Below are positions 40,694 through 53,540 of a DNA stretch of 64,000 bases, piece after piece. The stretch is from Vigna angularis. Its lineage: Eukaryota > Streptophyta > Magnoliopsida > Fabales > Fabaceae. How positions within the stretch are numbered: the first letter of the stretch is position 1; each line of letters starts with the position of its first letter. The position numbers and the translations under genes are program-made. The stretch covers positions 6,336,501 through 6,400,500 of the forward strand of contig NC_068971.1 of NCBI RefSeq assembly GCF_016808095.1, given 5' to 3'. Below the pieces are notes generated by a model, which saw only the letters and a program-made list of their open reading frames with translations, did no database searches and was not told the origin of the DNA.

Positions 40694-41994
40694 ATGGAGG
40701 AACACCAAGAAGAAGGGTTTCTTTTGCCCACACCACTACCAAAACTACTATCCTTTCAAACGGATTTGGTCTACAATGGCCTGGTGTCGCTCTTTTCCCC
40801 TCTCTTCGCTCTTTTTGCCGTGGCTTCACAGTCCTACCACCGAGCTGAGGAGACCACACACAGTGTTGAATCAGCAGTGCAACGTGCTCCTTCTCAAATC
40901 ACTCACGGTGGCACACTCTTGCTGAAGAAGCTCGGACTTTGCTTTCTCAGTGTTGCGTATGTGTGCATGATTTTGATTTTCTTCCTTTTTCTGGCTACTG
41001 TGGTGGGTGTTGGCCTGGTTCGATTCTGGGTGGAGGAACCCGTTTCTGTCAAGGAAAAATTGCATTTTGATTACACCCAACCTCACCCAACAGCTTTGTT
41101 TTCATTCAATGGATTCACAAGCTTTAAGGGTCACCTAAGGAAAAAGCAAATCAGTGTCCCCGTTGGCCACACCTTTTTCGCTTCTCTGGTCCTCGTGATG
41201 CCTGAATCTGACTTCAACAGGGAGCTTGGCGTGTTTCAGGTATGATATGATATGATATAACTTCAATTGCTGGCACTGTATCCTTCATCAATGATGTCTT
41301 TCAATAACTAATTTTGGAAACATTTTTGCAGTTGACAACAGAACTAGTATCTGTGAATGAACATGTGGTAGCAAAATCTAGCCAGCCATGCATGTTGCGG
41401 TTCAGAAGCTCACCGATTCGACTAGCCAGAACCTTTCTGATGGGCGTGCCTCTGGTAATGGGAATCTCAGGGGAGACTCAGAATATCAATGTAGAAATAC
41501 TGAGACACAGAGAAGACTACAGAAGAAGCAATGCTATCAGAGTAACTTTGCATCCAAGAGCAGGAACATCAAATCTTCCAGAGCTATATGAAGCTGAAAT
41601 TTTGATGAGATCCAATTTACCTTGGACGAAAGAGTTGGTTCGAAATTGGAAGTGGACATTTTATGTTTGGGTGTCTTTGTATGTCTACATTGGTCTTCTT
41701 ATGAGTCTCGTATGTTGTTGTTACAGGCCAGTTCTTTTTCTGGTGACACCACAGCACTGTTCTAATGAAGTTGGAAATGGAGAAGCAGGAGATGGAAATG
41801 AGGTTTGTGAGTTGTTGAGGGAATGGAGAAGAAGCAGAGGAGGCAAGAGAAAAAGTAGGGTGACAGATGGTGGTGTTGCAGAAAGTGTTGTTGGTTCATC
41901 AGCATCCGGCATTAGCATGAGTACGAGAGAAGATGCAACAAGTGTGTCTGTGGAAGATGATGTTGAGGATTCTGAATCAGTGTGCCTGGGTTAG
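40694..41994 (+). CDS. Seipin (ER lipid-droplet biogenesis protein)
   Basis: Seipin forms ring oligomers at ER-lipid droplet contacts and organises droplet formation from triacylglycerol. Two exons, 40694-41239 and 41332-41994, with a 92-base intron, give 402 residues. The order is typical: N-terminal cytosolic region; first membrane segment about residues 80-108 (LGLCFLSVAYVCMILIFFLF); a lumenal domain with HFDYTQPHP, VPVGHTFFASLVLVMPES and GVFQLTTELVS; second membrane segment about 290-322; and an acidic, Ser-rich cytosolic tail. I chose the ATG at 40694 (MEEHQEEG, like other plant seipins); an in-frame ATG at 40634 would add 20 residues. The family is secure; which plant seipin subtype (SEI1-like seems likeliest) is not. 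Confidence 0.92.
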
Positions 41995-42999
41995 AAACAG
42001 GGATATGGTAACTTCATCTTCACTCACTTTTTACATCATGGTTGATTATAAGTTTGTCAACTTTTATAATGTTTCACTGTTTGTGAACATGTTTTCCAGA
42101 TGTTTTCTGTTTGAATTGGAAAATGAGAATGAAAACTACTGCTAATTTTCTGCTTTTTATAAAGGAAAATGTTATTTTCACATTAGTTTTTTACTTCTTT
42201 TTCTGCTAATTTACGTGTAAAAGTTTAGTTTTTGACTTCTTTTTAATTAATAATTTATCCAATTTTTGTCTTTTATTAGTATCCATAAAATATGAACAAT
42301 TTAAATTAATGAAATCGAATTTTTATTCTCTTCCTGCTTGTCAATTTTAATTTGAAATACTTTTTTTACGTTTATTAGGCTTTTTGTAATTCCTTATATT
42401 CTTAGGTTTTGTTTCTTGTAATAAAAAGACACTAATTTTTTCATTTAATTAAAAAGGGGAAGGTCGTATTTTTTTAAAAACTATTTTTTGTTAGCATAGT
42501 TGTTGATGTTGGCTCAATAGTTTATTTTTTTATTAGGTTTAATTAGGCCCTTTGCATAAAAAAAAAACAAAAACATAAAGAGCATTTTACTCATACACCC
42601 TTCTTTAAGTTTTCTTTTTTTATTTTTCTTCTCCTTCCACTTCCCACGTCCAAGTGTTACCAACATTCTTCAACTTCATTTTTCAATTTTACTAAATTTG
42701 ACCATTTCTTTTGTTTTCTGGCTTTTCCAATAACCCTAATAAGTAAACTTAATTGAATGGGACTTTTAAAATATGAAAGTTGTGACAATTCATTATTTTA
42801 AATATTTTTTCTAACCTCGATAAAAAATGAAATAATAATAGCAATAATATTTTTTAATAAAATATACTTATCAAATTAAGTTTTATGTCTTAATAATAAA
42901 ATTACAATAAGCTTTAAGATAAATAACAAATCAATTTGACGCTCTTTTTAATCCTTAGAAGATGGATTTTTTTGTTATTTTAATGTTTTTTAATTTAAA

Positions 43000-43036
<37 letters not shown>

Positions 43037-44699
43037 TAACAATAATATTGGTATTATTGTTGTTATTATTATTGCTGTTATGCTATACTTTTCATTACAA
43101 CATAAAAACTATTAAAAATTATATTCTACACATTTTATATATAATATTAAAATAATAAAATTTTATTAACGACTTAATTAAACAAAGACAATTGATTAAA
43201 TTATTATTACAGTTTTTAATCATCTAGAAAGAATAAAGAACCTTTTGAGTAAAATATTTATGAAAATATTTACCTTTCTTTTATTATTATTATTAATAAA
43301 TTTTTATGGGTAGAAATGTGAATATTAGATTTAAGTAAAAAGAGTGATAAGTAAAATAAAAAATTGTGATAACTTATATGATAGTTATGTGCTTGACTGA
43401 AAAAGAGGTAGAAGTTAATTATTTTCTTTGTGTATTTTTTGTGTATGATAATTATATATTTTAGATCATGGATATGAATATATGATATGAGATATGAGCA
43501 TACGTTGAGTTTTAATAAGGTAGCTATTTTGACTATTTGTGGAGATTTTGGTTTTTCTAATTATGTAGCTATTTTGTCTATTTGTGGAGATTTTGGATTT
43601 TTTAATTATGTTTATTTTTGTTTTTTAGTTTTTAGTTATCTCAGTCAAATTTTAATTTTCACTTTGTCTAGAGTTACATTAAGATGACATTTTAATATAT
43701 CATTTATAAGATATATTAATTTATTTTTTAATCATTCGGATTATTTTGTGTGTTAGAGTAATTAATTTTAAAATTTCGAATTAACTGATCATCACTTTAA
43801 TTTTTGTTTTTGAGTTCTTTCGATAAAACGATAAAACATTAATTCCTGGAATTTGAATATATAGTGATATTAAAATCGTAAATACAAATAAGGTTGGAGC
43901 AATTAATACTCCATTATAGCATTAATGCAAGGTTGAACTATATAATAATTAAATTGGAGTTGTTAATTATAAGATACTTAATAATTGAACATTGTAGATC
44001 TTTATTCAAAGTGTAATTACTAACACGAACTAAAATATCTTTCATAAGACAAAAATATTCATGAAAAATATATGTACATAATTTTAGTTATGTATTTGGT
44101 TGAAAGTTAAAACATACTCGTCAATTTGCTATCTTTGTTTTAGATTCTAAAAATAAATAAAGAAATCAAATTCATCTATTTTCAGATGAGAAAATTATAA
44201 GTAAGAAAAATAATATGTACATAATTTTAGTTATGTATTTGGTTGAAAGTTAAAACATACTCGTCAATTTGCTATCTTTGTTTTAGATTCTAAAAATAAA
44301 TAAAGAAATCAAATTCATCTATTTTAAAACTGTCATTTTGAAATATAATATTAAGTATAATATACAGATATGCATCACATCTTGAATAATAAAATTATTA
44401 AGTAATAACTTAAAAGTTTATTAAAGTTATATTTTCAATTATTACAAGTCGAATAAAAGTTTAAAAAGATAATAAAATTTAAACCGTGACAGTTTCATTA
44501 ACAAATAAGTTAATGATTATATTATTAAAAATAAAATAAAAAAAAGTAAAGATTCATAAAAAATTATTCTTTATATTCTAACAAAAATTTATTAAACTAT
44601 AAAATATAATTTATATAAAAATAAATAATTTATATAATTTTTTATTTTTAAATATTTTTCATTAATAAAATAATTATTTTAAATTATAAAATAATTAAA
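41995..44699. other. long AT-rich gene-free region
   Basis: After the seipin 3' UTR this is extremely AT-rich. It holds an AAT microsatellite at about 43006-43034, a 45-base unit repeated twice at about 43519-43608 (TATTTGTGGAGATTTTGG), and a direct duplication of about 110 bases with a 143-base period (see 44071-44325). No coding region. Confidence 0.5.
44071..44325. repeat. direct duplication, 143-base period
   Basis: Sequence beginning TATGTACATAATTTTAG at 44071 recurs at 44214 almost unchanged for about 110 bases. Being two copies only, it is probably a local segmental duplication. Confidence 0.8.
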
Positions 44700-45125
44700 T
44701 TTAGATTAACGATATTTTAAAGGATAAAAATAGAAATGTAATTATTTTAATTTAACAAAATAAATATAATAATATTTTAATAAATGATTAAATTAATTTA
44801 TTATTTATTAAATAATTTATTTCATGCATGAATGTTCTAACAATTTTAAAAAAACCTAACTTTTCTTTTTCAGAAATATTAATTTTTATACATTTTCCAT
44901 TTACATATATTTCATTTACCTTTTTCTTAAATTAAAATTTTACTCACTTCATTTGTATTTGTTTGATTGGTTTATAACACAACACAAATGTCTTTTATAA
45001 ACCAATATTAATGAAATGAAGATTTAAATTTATCATAAAATTAAATATCTAAAATTATTCGGTGACAACTTATAAAATATTTTAAATATTGATTCAATTT
45101 CAAAATTTTCATAAAATAACACTAT

Positions 45126-45157
<32 letters not shown>

Positions 45158-45240
45158 TTTCTACTAAAGATTATATTATATTTATATTCACGTATTTATT
45201 TATAAATGTGATTGTTACCGTAAGAACCTAAAAAATAGAT
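44700..45240. repeat. AT-rich repeat, inverted copy of 57960-58500
   Basis: The reverse complement of this segment matches about 57960-58500 along its length, including AAGAAAAAGGTAAATGAAAT, CATTCATGCAT and a TA microsatellite at equivalent positions. The family is unknown. Divergence is moderate. Confidence 0.75.
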
Positions 45241-45723
45241 TATTCGAGTTGATAAGTGTTTTAAAATAAGGGAGTTGCTCCCTCCACCCCCACACATCTC
45301 TTCCTCCACCTCCCCTTTACTTTTTTGCCCCTTCCTCCACCTTTCCTTTACTATTTTGCCCCTCAGTAAAATTTTACTTTTAAAATTATTGTTTTTTAAT
45401 TTTATTCATTTATAACATATTTAACTGATAACCTACGTAGTTCCTTGTATGAGTAAAATATTTTTCTGCAAAGCTTGGTGATCGTGAAAAGAATTATCAA
45501 GCAATCTTCCTCTTGTTCTCGGTACAGTAGGTGGTGCAGTGCGTTTATGGTGTAGTGTCCTTGTCGTGGTTCCTCTCCAGGTACGTAGTCATAATCCTTC
45601 CTATAATCCTAAACCCTAAAGCCTTCCCATACTTCCAATAATCCTTTTAATATCCAAGCCTATAATCCTTGCATGAGCCATAAAATAAAAACGAAACGAA
45701 AAAGCAACGCTGCCTCTGGACGG

Positions 45724-45767
45724 ATGACATCCTTCAACGGATGTTGACATCCGTTTAAGGATGTCAT
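45724..45767. repeat. hairpin-forming inverted repeat, 21-bp stem
   Basis: ATGACATCCTT..GGATGT at 45724-45744 pairs with 45747-45767 across a 2-base loop with a single mismatch. It lies in the left half of the element at 45270-46321, outside the captured gene piece. Confidence 0.8.
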
Positions 45768-45852
45768 ATGTGGCCTATAGGTATCAGCCCAACATGCGAG
45801 TAGGACAGCGTACGAGAAAGAGTTCAGACAGCTCTGGTTTTTGTGTTGCTCA

Positions 45853-46170
45853 ATGGAAGAAGCACCTGAAGAACCATCACAATCGCGAGAATCTTGGCGA
45901 GATCACCAAACTTGGATAACGTTACGTCTCTACAATTCTACATTCCACAATTGAAATTTTTTTATTCCCTTTCTTTCAATCCTTAACATCTATCACGCTT
46001 TTCAGCACACAAGACATTCTCAGGGAAAAGCTGATCACAGAGGACAGTTTCTCATGGAAATTATCCAGCGAAGGTGAACCTGGTTATAAGAAGGGAGAAG
46101 AATTGAGATGCGTTGGTGGGGTTGACATTAGCTTTTCAAAGGATGATCCATCAAAGGCATGTGGCACCCT
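45853..46170 (+). pseudogene. endonuclease V, captured 5' exons (truncated)
   Basis: Exon one 45853-45920 (starting MEEAPEEPSQSRESWRD) joins across a short intron (donor gttacg, acceptor ttcag ending 46005) to an exon from 46006 that reads QDILREKLITEDSFSW and then CVGGVDISFSKDDPSKACGT. The W..QD.LR..L and GGVD(I/L)SF blocks, the latter with the first catalytic Asp, are signatures of endonuclease V, which cleaves next to deaminated bases. Only about the first 75 residues remain and the catalytic rest is absent, so it cannot encode an active enzyme. Homology ends near 46170 and the frame runs on into element sequence. Confidence 0.78.
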
Positions 46171-46330
46171 TACGGAAATGGAGAAGAAGCTTTACGGAAG
46201 AGTTCAGACATCCGTTTCGCCTATAGGACCTATAATTGTCATTTTAGAAGGATATAATTGGCATTTTAGAAAATTGGGGAGGTGGAGGAAGAGATGTGTG
46301 GGGGTGGAGGGAGCAACTCCCTTAAAATAA

Positions 46331-48046
46331 TGAGACCGACTATTTTAATGTTAAAATAATTTAATAATATAAATAGAATTTCATAAACATGTCTTATTAT
46401 TTAAAACATTCACTATTCCTCTAGAATTCTTTCTTTGAGTTTCCTTTTGCTTCTCCTATAATTTATAACTCTTGAATCATTTATTTGACGATCAATAACT
46501 CTTTAAGCGATCACGGTGATGAATCATTCATTTTCTACTGATTAGTTTCCATTCTAGAACAAGTAAGTTTCTATCCCTTCTTCTTTAATTCTTGGTTTAA
46601 GGTTTTGCGTAGGAGTTCCTTCGCATGTGTCATTTGAGTTCCTTTTCTAGCTCTTCGTCGATCAGAGGTCTTAAGGACTTGCTTTGATCATGTTTCTATG
46701 GTTTGTAGGCGTTTTCAGAGTTCCTTGAGCTTGAAGCAAAAGTAGTGCATCATGTAGAGCTTGGTAGCGTTTCTTATAAGGTAAAGCTTGGTAGCGTTTC
46801 TTATAAGGTAAGAGAAACTTTTTTTTTCATAGATAGGGTATAAATTAATAACATGTTTTAATGTGTTTACATGGTATTGAAATTTAATTAATTAGATACT
46901 TGAGTAATTGATTTAATGAAATATGGTTATATGATAACTTATGTTAGCTGAATTTAAGAAAATGTAGATTTTGGGAATTTATGGTGTGATGTTGTCATTG
47001 TTGGTATTGTATGACTATTATGTAATTAATTGATGATGAATTTGACGTAGAATGGAGTGCAAGACTGTGGTAAGGTTGAGGTTAGTGAAAGGGAGGCTAT
47101 TGTAGTAATTTCTAATCCAAATTTGGGGTATTGATATGCAAAATTCTAAATTACTGAATTTGAAGTTGTATTTGATGTTTAGTAAGTAGTATTGGGTTTG
47201 TTATAATTGGTATAAGTTCTTAAATGGTCAAAAATAGGTTATGAAATTGAGAAAGATGAGCTTAGTTCAAATGTGGACTTGTATTGTGTTAAAATGAGGG
47301 GTTTTGATGAATGAGATTTTGGGATGATGAGTGAATATGGAAACCAGTAGTTTAAGGTCAATTTTTAAGTCAATTAGGACTTGCCTAAACACTTTATTTG
47401 TCAAAATATGCTTAGAAATGGATAAAATAAAATCTTCAGAGTGATTTAGTGTTGACAAGCATGAGTTCATGTCAAAATGATTAAAGCAAGAGTTAAGTTT
47501 GGTTATAAATGGGTTGGTAAACCTAAATGAAGGTTTAGAAATGGTAAGGAAGAGTTGTAGGTATATAGAAGTGTATAAGTTAGAACATGTGTGGATGATG
47601 GGTGCAAATTTTGCAAAATTGTTGTTCTGCAGGATTATGTAGAGTAGTTGGGTGAGCAAATAACTCATTGAGTGAGTATTGAGTGTTTTTTGTAGTGAGC
47701 TTCAGAGGCTAGGTGAGCTAGTTCGTTAGGCTGGAGAAGTTCTCTGTTTGAGCTCGAGATTTGCTCGCTGAACGAGTTTGTGCTTGTTGAGTGCCATGAT
47801 TTTGGGGCTAGGCAAATGAGTTTAGGCATTCTTGGTTGTTTTGTTTTCTTTTCTCTACTATGTTTGGATATAAATGGTGTGATTTTTTATTGTATACTCA
47901 GTGACATGAATTGAAATACATGATGATATGGAATTGTGGTTTTAAGAGTTCTAAGGAAGAATTCTTAGTGGTGGTATGAAAATTGTTGTTGGTATGAATG
48001 TAGGAAGCTATATCTTAGGGGTTATCCTGACACTCTAATAGTCATT
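46331..48046. other. probable old retrotransposon or LTR sequence, no gene
   Basis: There is no supported coding region. A 26-base unit containing GCTTGGTAGCGTTTCTTATAAGG is duplicated in tandem at about 46759-46808. From 47640 to 47820 there are repeats of GAGCTCG, TGAGCGAG-like words similar to legume gypsy LTRs. It is interrupted at 48047 by the copia element, and sequence continues after 53871. Confidence 0.4.
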
Positions 48047-48051
48047 ATTCT

Positions 48052-48391
48052 TGTAGGTTAGACTCTTCTATTACTCGTATTTGGTTAAGATCGCTCGGTC
48101 TCTTTGTGACCGTTCAGTCATGTACTTTAGGTTTTGACTTTGGTTGTACTGTTCGGTCTTTGCTGTACTCGCCCTATGTTCGACCTCTACTGCTGATGAC
48201 CGCTCGGTCTTTCTGTTATGTTTGTTTCAATCGCTTGGATTGGCTATATATTGTAGCATGTCTTTGCGTTTTGGGAATTAATTCAATCTCGAAGTATTAT
48301 TCACATATCATTTTTTCTTCTCTGTTTTTTTTTCTCTATTGTTCTTTCTTCTTTGGGTTTTCTGGTTTCTCTGTTTCACGCGAACCCAACA
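48052..48391 (+). repeat. 5' LTR of the copia element
   Basis: 340 bases, TG..CA ends, matches 53541-53866. It contains several CGGTC/GTTCGGTC words. Confidence 0.92.
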
Positions 48392-48436
48392 ATTGACGCC
48401 CACCGTGGGGCTGTGAATCAAGAAAATCCAGAAACG

Positions 48437-51400
48437 ATGGCAACCAAGTTCAACGTAGAGAAATTCAATGGATCAAATGACTTCAGGCTGTGGAAGATCA
48501 AGATGGATGCTATCTTGATACAACAGGGCTGTGATGATGCATTGAATGGGGAATTGAACATGGATGCTACTTTGACGCAAAAAGAGAAGAAAAGAGTGGT
48601 AGATAGGGCAAGAAGTTCAATCATATTGTGTCTTGGTGATAAGACACTAAGGGAGGTTGTGAAGGAGAAGACTGCGACTGGAATATGGGCAAAGTTGGAG
48701 TCATTGTACATGACAAAATCGCTGGCTCATAGGTTGTGTCTGAAGCAACAACTCTATTCGTTCAAGATGACATAATCAAGAACCATAGAGGAGCAGCTTG
48801 CAGAATTCAGCAAGATTGTTGATGATCTGGAGAATATTGACGTGAGGTTGGAAGATGAGGATAAAGTTGTTATTCTCTTGAATGTGCTTCCAAGAACGTT
48901 TGAGAATTTCAGGGATGCCTTGCTCTATGGTAAGGATCAAGTGATTACTCTAGAGGAGGTTGTGACGTCAATTCGAACCAAGGAGTTTCAAAAGCTCCAA
49001 GATTCGAAGGCAACCGAGGAGGTGATATCTGGGCTGATTTTAATGAAAGGCAAATGGAAGAAGCAGACTGGAAATGGGAAGAAGTCAAAACTAGAAGGTA
49101 CGAAACAAGTGAGATTTTTCAAATGCCAGAAGATTGGACATATCAAGAAGTATTGTCCAGGGAAGGATAAAACCGTTCGGCCACAGGAAATTGCTGATGT
49201 GGCAGAGGCATTTGAAGGATATGAATCTGCTGGTGTTCTGGTGGCTTCATCAAAAGATTCTTAAAGGAGCTGGGTCATGGATTCTGGCTGTACCTATCAC
49301 ATGTGCCCGGTGAAGGAGTTCTTTGAGAGTCTGGAGAAAAAGAAGCATGGAAATATGCTTCTTGGTAATAACAAGGCTTGCCGAGTACAAGGATTAGGGT
49401 CAGTAAGGCTGAAGATGTTTGACAACTGAGAGATGGTGTTGCAGGATGTGAGATATGTGCCTGAACTGAAGAGAAATTTGATTTCTATCAGTTTGTTTGA
49501 TCTTAGAGGTTATTCCACGAAAGTTGAAGATGGAGTGATGAAAGTGTATTCTGGAGATTCTGTGATTGTCAAAGGCAAAAGAAAGAATGGCTTGTATATT
49601 CTGGAGGGTTCGACTGTCATTGGTCATGCCTCGGTAGCAAGTGAGAAGTTAGAGAATACCACTCGACTTTGGCACTTGAGGATGGGACATATCAGTGAGA
49701 AGGGCCTTGAAGAATTGGAGAAGCAAGGTTTACTTATGGGAGATAAGTTGCAGAAGCTGGATTTCTGTGACCACTATGTCTTGGGTAAATCACACAGAAT
49801 ACCGTTCGACAAAGGGAAACACTTAACCGAACGACCATTCGAGTATGCTCATGTTGACTTGTGGGGGTCTGCAAGAACTCAAACTCATGGTGGAGGAGCG
49901 TATTTCCTAAGTATAATTGATGATTTTTCAAGAAGAGTGTGGATCTACGTTCTGAAAAATAAGTCTAAAATGTTTCAAAGGTTCAAGGAGTGGCATACTC
50001 AGACTGAGAATCAATTGGGGTGTAAGTTGAAATACCTCAGAATTGACAATGGTCTGGAGTTTGTTTCAGAGGAATTTAATGAGTTCTGCAAGGTTAAAGG
50101 GATCAGGAGGCACAAGACTATGGTGGGAACTCCTCAACAGAACGGTCTAGCCGAAAGGATGAATAGAACAATTCTGGAGAGGGTTCGGTGCATGCTGCTT
50201 GGATCAGGATTGTCAAAGGCTTTCTGGGGAAAGGCTGCCAATACAGCCTTATACCTGAATAACAGGAGTCCGTCTTCGGCTCTCAATCACAAAACACCAA
50301 TGGAAGTTTGGAGTGGACGACCGGCTGATTACTCAAACTTGAGGGTGTTTGATTCTTTAGCGTTTGAGCATGTCAAAGGGGATAAGCTAGAGGTCCAAGC
50401 GGTAAAGAGTGTATTCCATGGATATGCTGAAGGAGTTAAGGGATACATGCTATGGAGGTTAGATACTAAACCGTCCAAGTTGATCATTAGTAGGGATGTC
50501 ATTTTTGATGAAACGAGGATGACAATGCATGCTGAAAATCTTGGATGCGAGAAGAAGACGCTCGTTGAGGTGGAGCATACTATGTTAGCATAAAGCTAAA
50601 GAACAGAAATTTTAATGATGTCTCAAAGTCAAGTCTTAAGTGCTCTTATTACAGGAAGATATTCATGAATACTTGTTTTTATATTAAAACTTTTATAATT
50701 TAGTAGATTTATGTATAAGATGTGGGTTATATTTTATTCTATGTATTGTTTGCCTAGGTTGATTTAAAATGTTTTTTTGAATTAGAAAACCTCATTTTAT
50801 ACTCAAGATAATTGATTATCAATTTATAATAATCGATTATCAGTAATCAATTATGACTTGTCATAATTGATTATAATGAGCAATTATGAGAATTTTTAAA
50901 CAAGTTTTTTTACCATTGTGCATTCATTAAATGCATAATTAATTACCATAATTGGATAATTGGTTATCACACGTTAATTAGTTGACAACAAATTTTTGGA
51001 GGTATCCTTGAGTGAGATCTCTATAAATTAGATTGAGACTCTCATTCTAAAATATGAAATACAAAATACGAAATAAGTGTATTTTGAAAAATCTTATCTG
51101 TAGTGTGCGGTGATAAGTGTTCTAGGGTTTGCTGAACCCTTGTGTTGTGGCTTTGAGAACTTGGCGTGTTGGCATAGAGCGAGAACTTTCACAGGGAGTG
51201 TGATTGAGTGTTGTTGTTGTTGCTGAGTTAAAAGCCTATCATCCTTCGTGAAGCATTCGGAGGAGGTGTTCATCCTTTGTGAAGATTCAGAGGAGGTGTC
51301 CATCCCTTGTGGGTTACAGGGGAAGTGGCTTTCATCTCTTGGGGTAACAAGAGAGGTGGTTTCTAAAATTTTACAAATTGTTTCTTTGTGATTGTAATTT

Positions 51401-53485
51401 ATAATTGTTTTGTGAGTAGTGAACTGTTTATCTTGATTTGAGATAAGCGACTAGATGTAGGATTGGTAAGATCCGAACCAGGATAAAATCATCTGTTCAA
51501 ATTTCTCTCAACCTTACTCTCTTTATTTGTTATTATTATTTGCTTGGTAAGTTTAATTGAGTAGAAATTAAAAGGCACACGTTTGTATTAAAAACTCTCT
51601 TGGTTTGTTATTCCACGCTAACCATTCCACTACAGCCGCTCTAACATACTACTGATGGAGTCGTTCAGTCATTGACTGAGGAAGACCGAACGGGTGAAGT
51701 GCGAGACGAAACTGTTCGGTCACTAGATGAGAACCGAACGGGTGAAGGGCAAAGACAGTCTATCACAGATCTTGGTGATGATACAAATGGTATATCTGGT
51801 GATGTGAGTCACTCAAGAGCAGTTGGTGTTGAATTGAGAAATTATCAGCTTGTCCGTGATTGGAGAGGTGGATCTAATTTGCTACGCCTTGAATGTTGTT
51901 GGATATATTGAAAGCTCGGATGAACCGAGAAGTTACAAGGAGGCTCTTCACATCAGCGATCCACATCTTTGGCAGGGTGCTATGGAGGAAGAGCTGGATG
52001 CGTTGAGGAAGAATAGCACCTGGAGATTGGTGGATTTGCCAAAGGGTAATAAGGTTGTAGGTTCGAAATGGATTTTCAAGAAAAAAGAATTTATACTTGG
52101 GGGTGAGAAAGCAAGGTACAAAGCAAGACTTGTTGCCAAAGGCTTTACTCAGATTGAAGGTATAAATTATCATGAGATTTTTGCTCCTGTGGTGAAGTAA
52201 TGTTCGGTCAGAGTTCTAATGGCTATAGTAACTCATCATAATTTGCACCTGGAACAGTTGAATGTTAGGACTGCGTTTCTGCATGGAAACTTGGAGGAAA
52301 CCATCTATATGAAGCATACAGAGGGATTTGCTTTGGATGATAGGGTGTGCCTGTTGTAGAAGTCTTTGTATGGCTTGAAGTAAAGTCCAAGGCAGTGGTA
52401 CAGGAAATTTGATGATTTCCTGATAAAGCTGAACTTCAAGCGGTGCAATTATGATGACTGTATATATATTCTAAACCGTGAAAGTGAGGTACTGTATCTT
52501 CTTCTATACGTGAATGATATTTTGATTGCTAGCAGTGACAGGAGCATGATTCATGAGATGAAAGCAAAATTGGGTGGTGCTTTCGAGATGAAGGAGCTAG
52601 GAGAAGTAAGGCGGATCTTGGGCATTGACATAAAGAGAGATAAACTGAGGGGAAACTTGTTTTTATCTCAAAAGATTTATTTGCAGAAGGTGATTTTAAG
52701 GTATCGGATGACTGAATCCAAAGCTGCTGGCACACCGATCGGTCAACACTTGAAACTCACCAAAGAGCAATACCCGAAGACCGAGGATGAAAGGAGGAAG
52801 ATGGAATCTGTTCCGTTTTCAAATGGGATTAGGAGCATCATGTATGGCATGGTCTGCACAAGATCTGACCTGACGCATGGGGTAAGTGTTCTCAGTCGAT
52901 TTATGGTTGATCCTGGACAAATCCACTAGGAAGCGTTGAAATGGATGCTTAGATACATAAGGAGGTCTCTTGATACTGGATTACTCTTCCAAAATAACTT
53001 TCAAGGTGGAGGTTATATTGAAGGTTTTGTTGATTCAGATTATGCCGGGTGTATGGACACAAGGAAATCCCGTTCGGGATATGTGTTTACACTGTTCGAA
53101 ACTGTTGTAAGTTGGAAGTCTACATTGCAATCAATTATTGGTCTTTCAACCATTGAAGTTGAATATTGTGCGCTTGCTGAAGGGGTAAAGGAGGCACTGT
53201 GGTTAAAAGGCTTGATTTCAGAATTGGGTATTGATCAAAAGACTGTCTGGGCATTGTGACAATCAGAGCGCCATACATTTGGCCAACCATCATATTTACC
53301 ATTCTAGAACAAAGCATATTGATGTCAAGCTGCATTTTGTCAAGAGCATTGTGGAATCCGGTGATGTCCAAATCTGCAAAATTGCATCTGAAGACAACCC
53401 TGCATATATGCTGACTAAGCCGCTCGCTAAAGAGAAGTTTATGAAGTTTTTGTCCATGATTGGTTCTATACTGTTCGGTCTGTAA
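48437..53485 (+). pseudogene. copia gag-pol polyprotein gene, broken
   Basis: Domain order is that of a copia polyprotein: gag from 48437 (MATKFNVEKFNGSNDFRLWK), a zinc-knuckle region near 49115-49155 in which the first Cys is Phe (FFKCQKIGHIKKYC), protease with DSGC near 49277, integrase at about 49660-50350 with a zinc-binding HLRMGH..CDH and LRIDNG, GTPQQNG motifs, reverse transcriptase (about 51900-52760) with YVND where YVDD is usual, and RNase H (about 53010-53260). Breaks: in-frame stops at 48773, 49262, 49427, 52198, near 52358 and 52379, and 52927; frameshifts near 51850 and 53258; and interruption by the solo LTR at 50583-51646. Gag through integrase otherwise share one frame. Not functional. 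Confidence 0.9.
50583..51646. mobile_element. solo LTR, 1064 bp, inserted in the copia gag-pol
   Basis: It starts TGTTAGCATAAAG and ends GCTCTAACA, with perfect 5-bp duplications TACTA at 50578-50582 and 51647-51651. It splits the copia frame between integrase and reverse transcriptase. Near 50808-50880 it carries several TAATCGATTA/TAATTGATTA words, like the solo LTR at 22773-23733, but the two LTRs differ elsewhere. No internal retroelement sequence remains. Confidence 0.87.
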
Positions 53486-53540
53486 TTGTGTACCGTTCGA
53501 TTTTGTTCTTTCTTGTAATAGTCGAGTCTAGGTGGATATT

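Larger units (their letters stand above)
45270..46321. mobile_element. Mutator-like element carrying an endonuclease V gene fragment (Pack-MULE type)
   Basis: The ends 45270-45315 and 46276-46321 are a perfect 46-base inverted repeat starting GGGAGTTGCTCCC, itself a small palindrome. Nine-base direct repeats TTAAAATAA flank it (45261-45269 and 46322-46330). The interior has an endonuclease V-like exon pair (45853-46170) and a 44-base hairpin (45724-45767). There is no transposase. The perfect ends suggest a fairly recent insertion. Confidence 0.88.

Noticed and set aside
40644..40925. Alternative ORFs overlapping seipin exon 1 on both strands
   Set aside because: Out-of-frame shadows of the seipin coding exon, which is strongly supported by membrane segments and conserved motifs.
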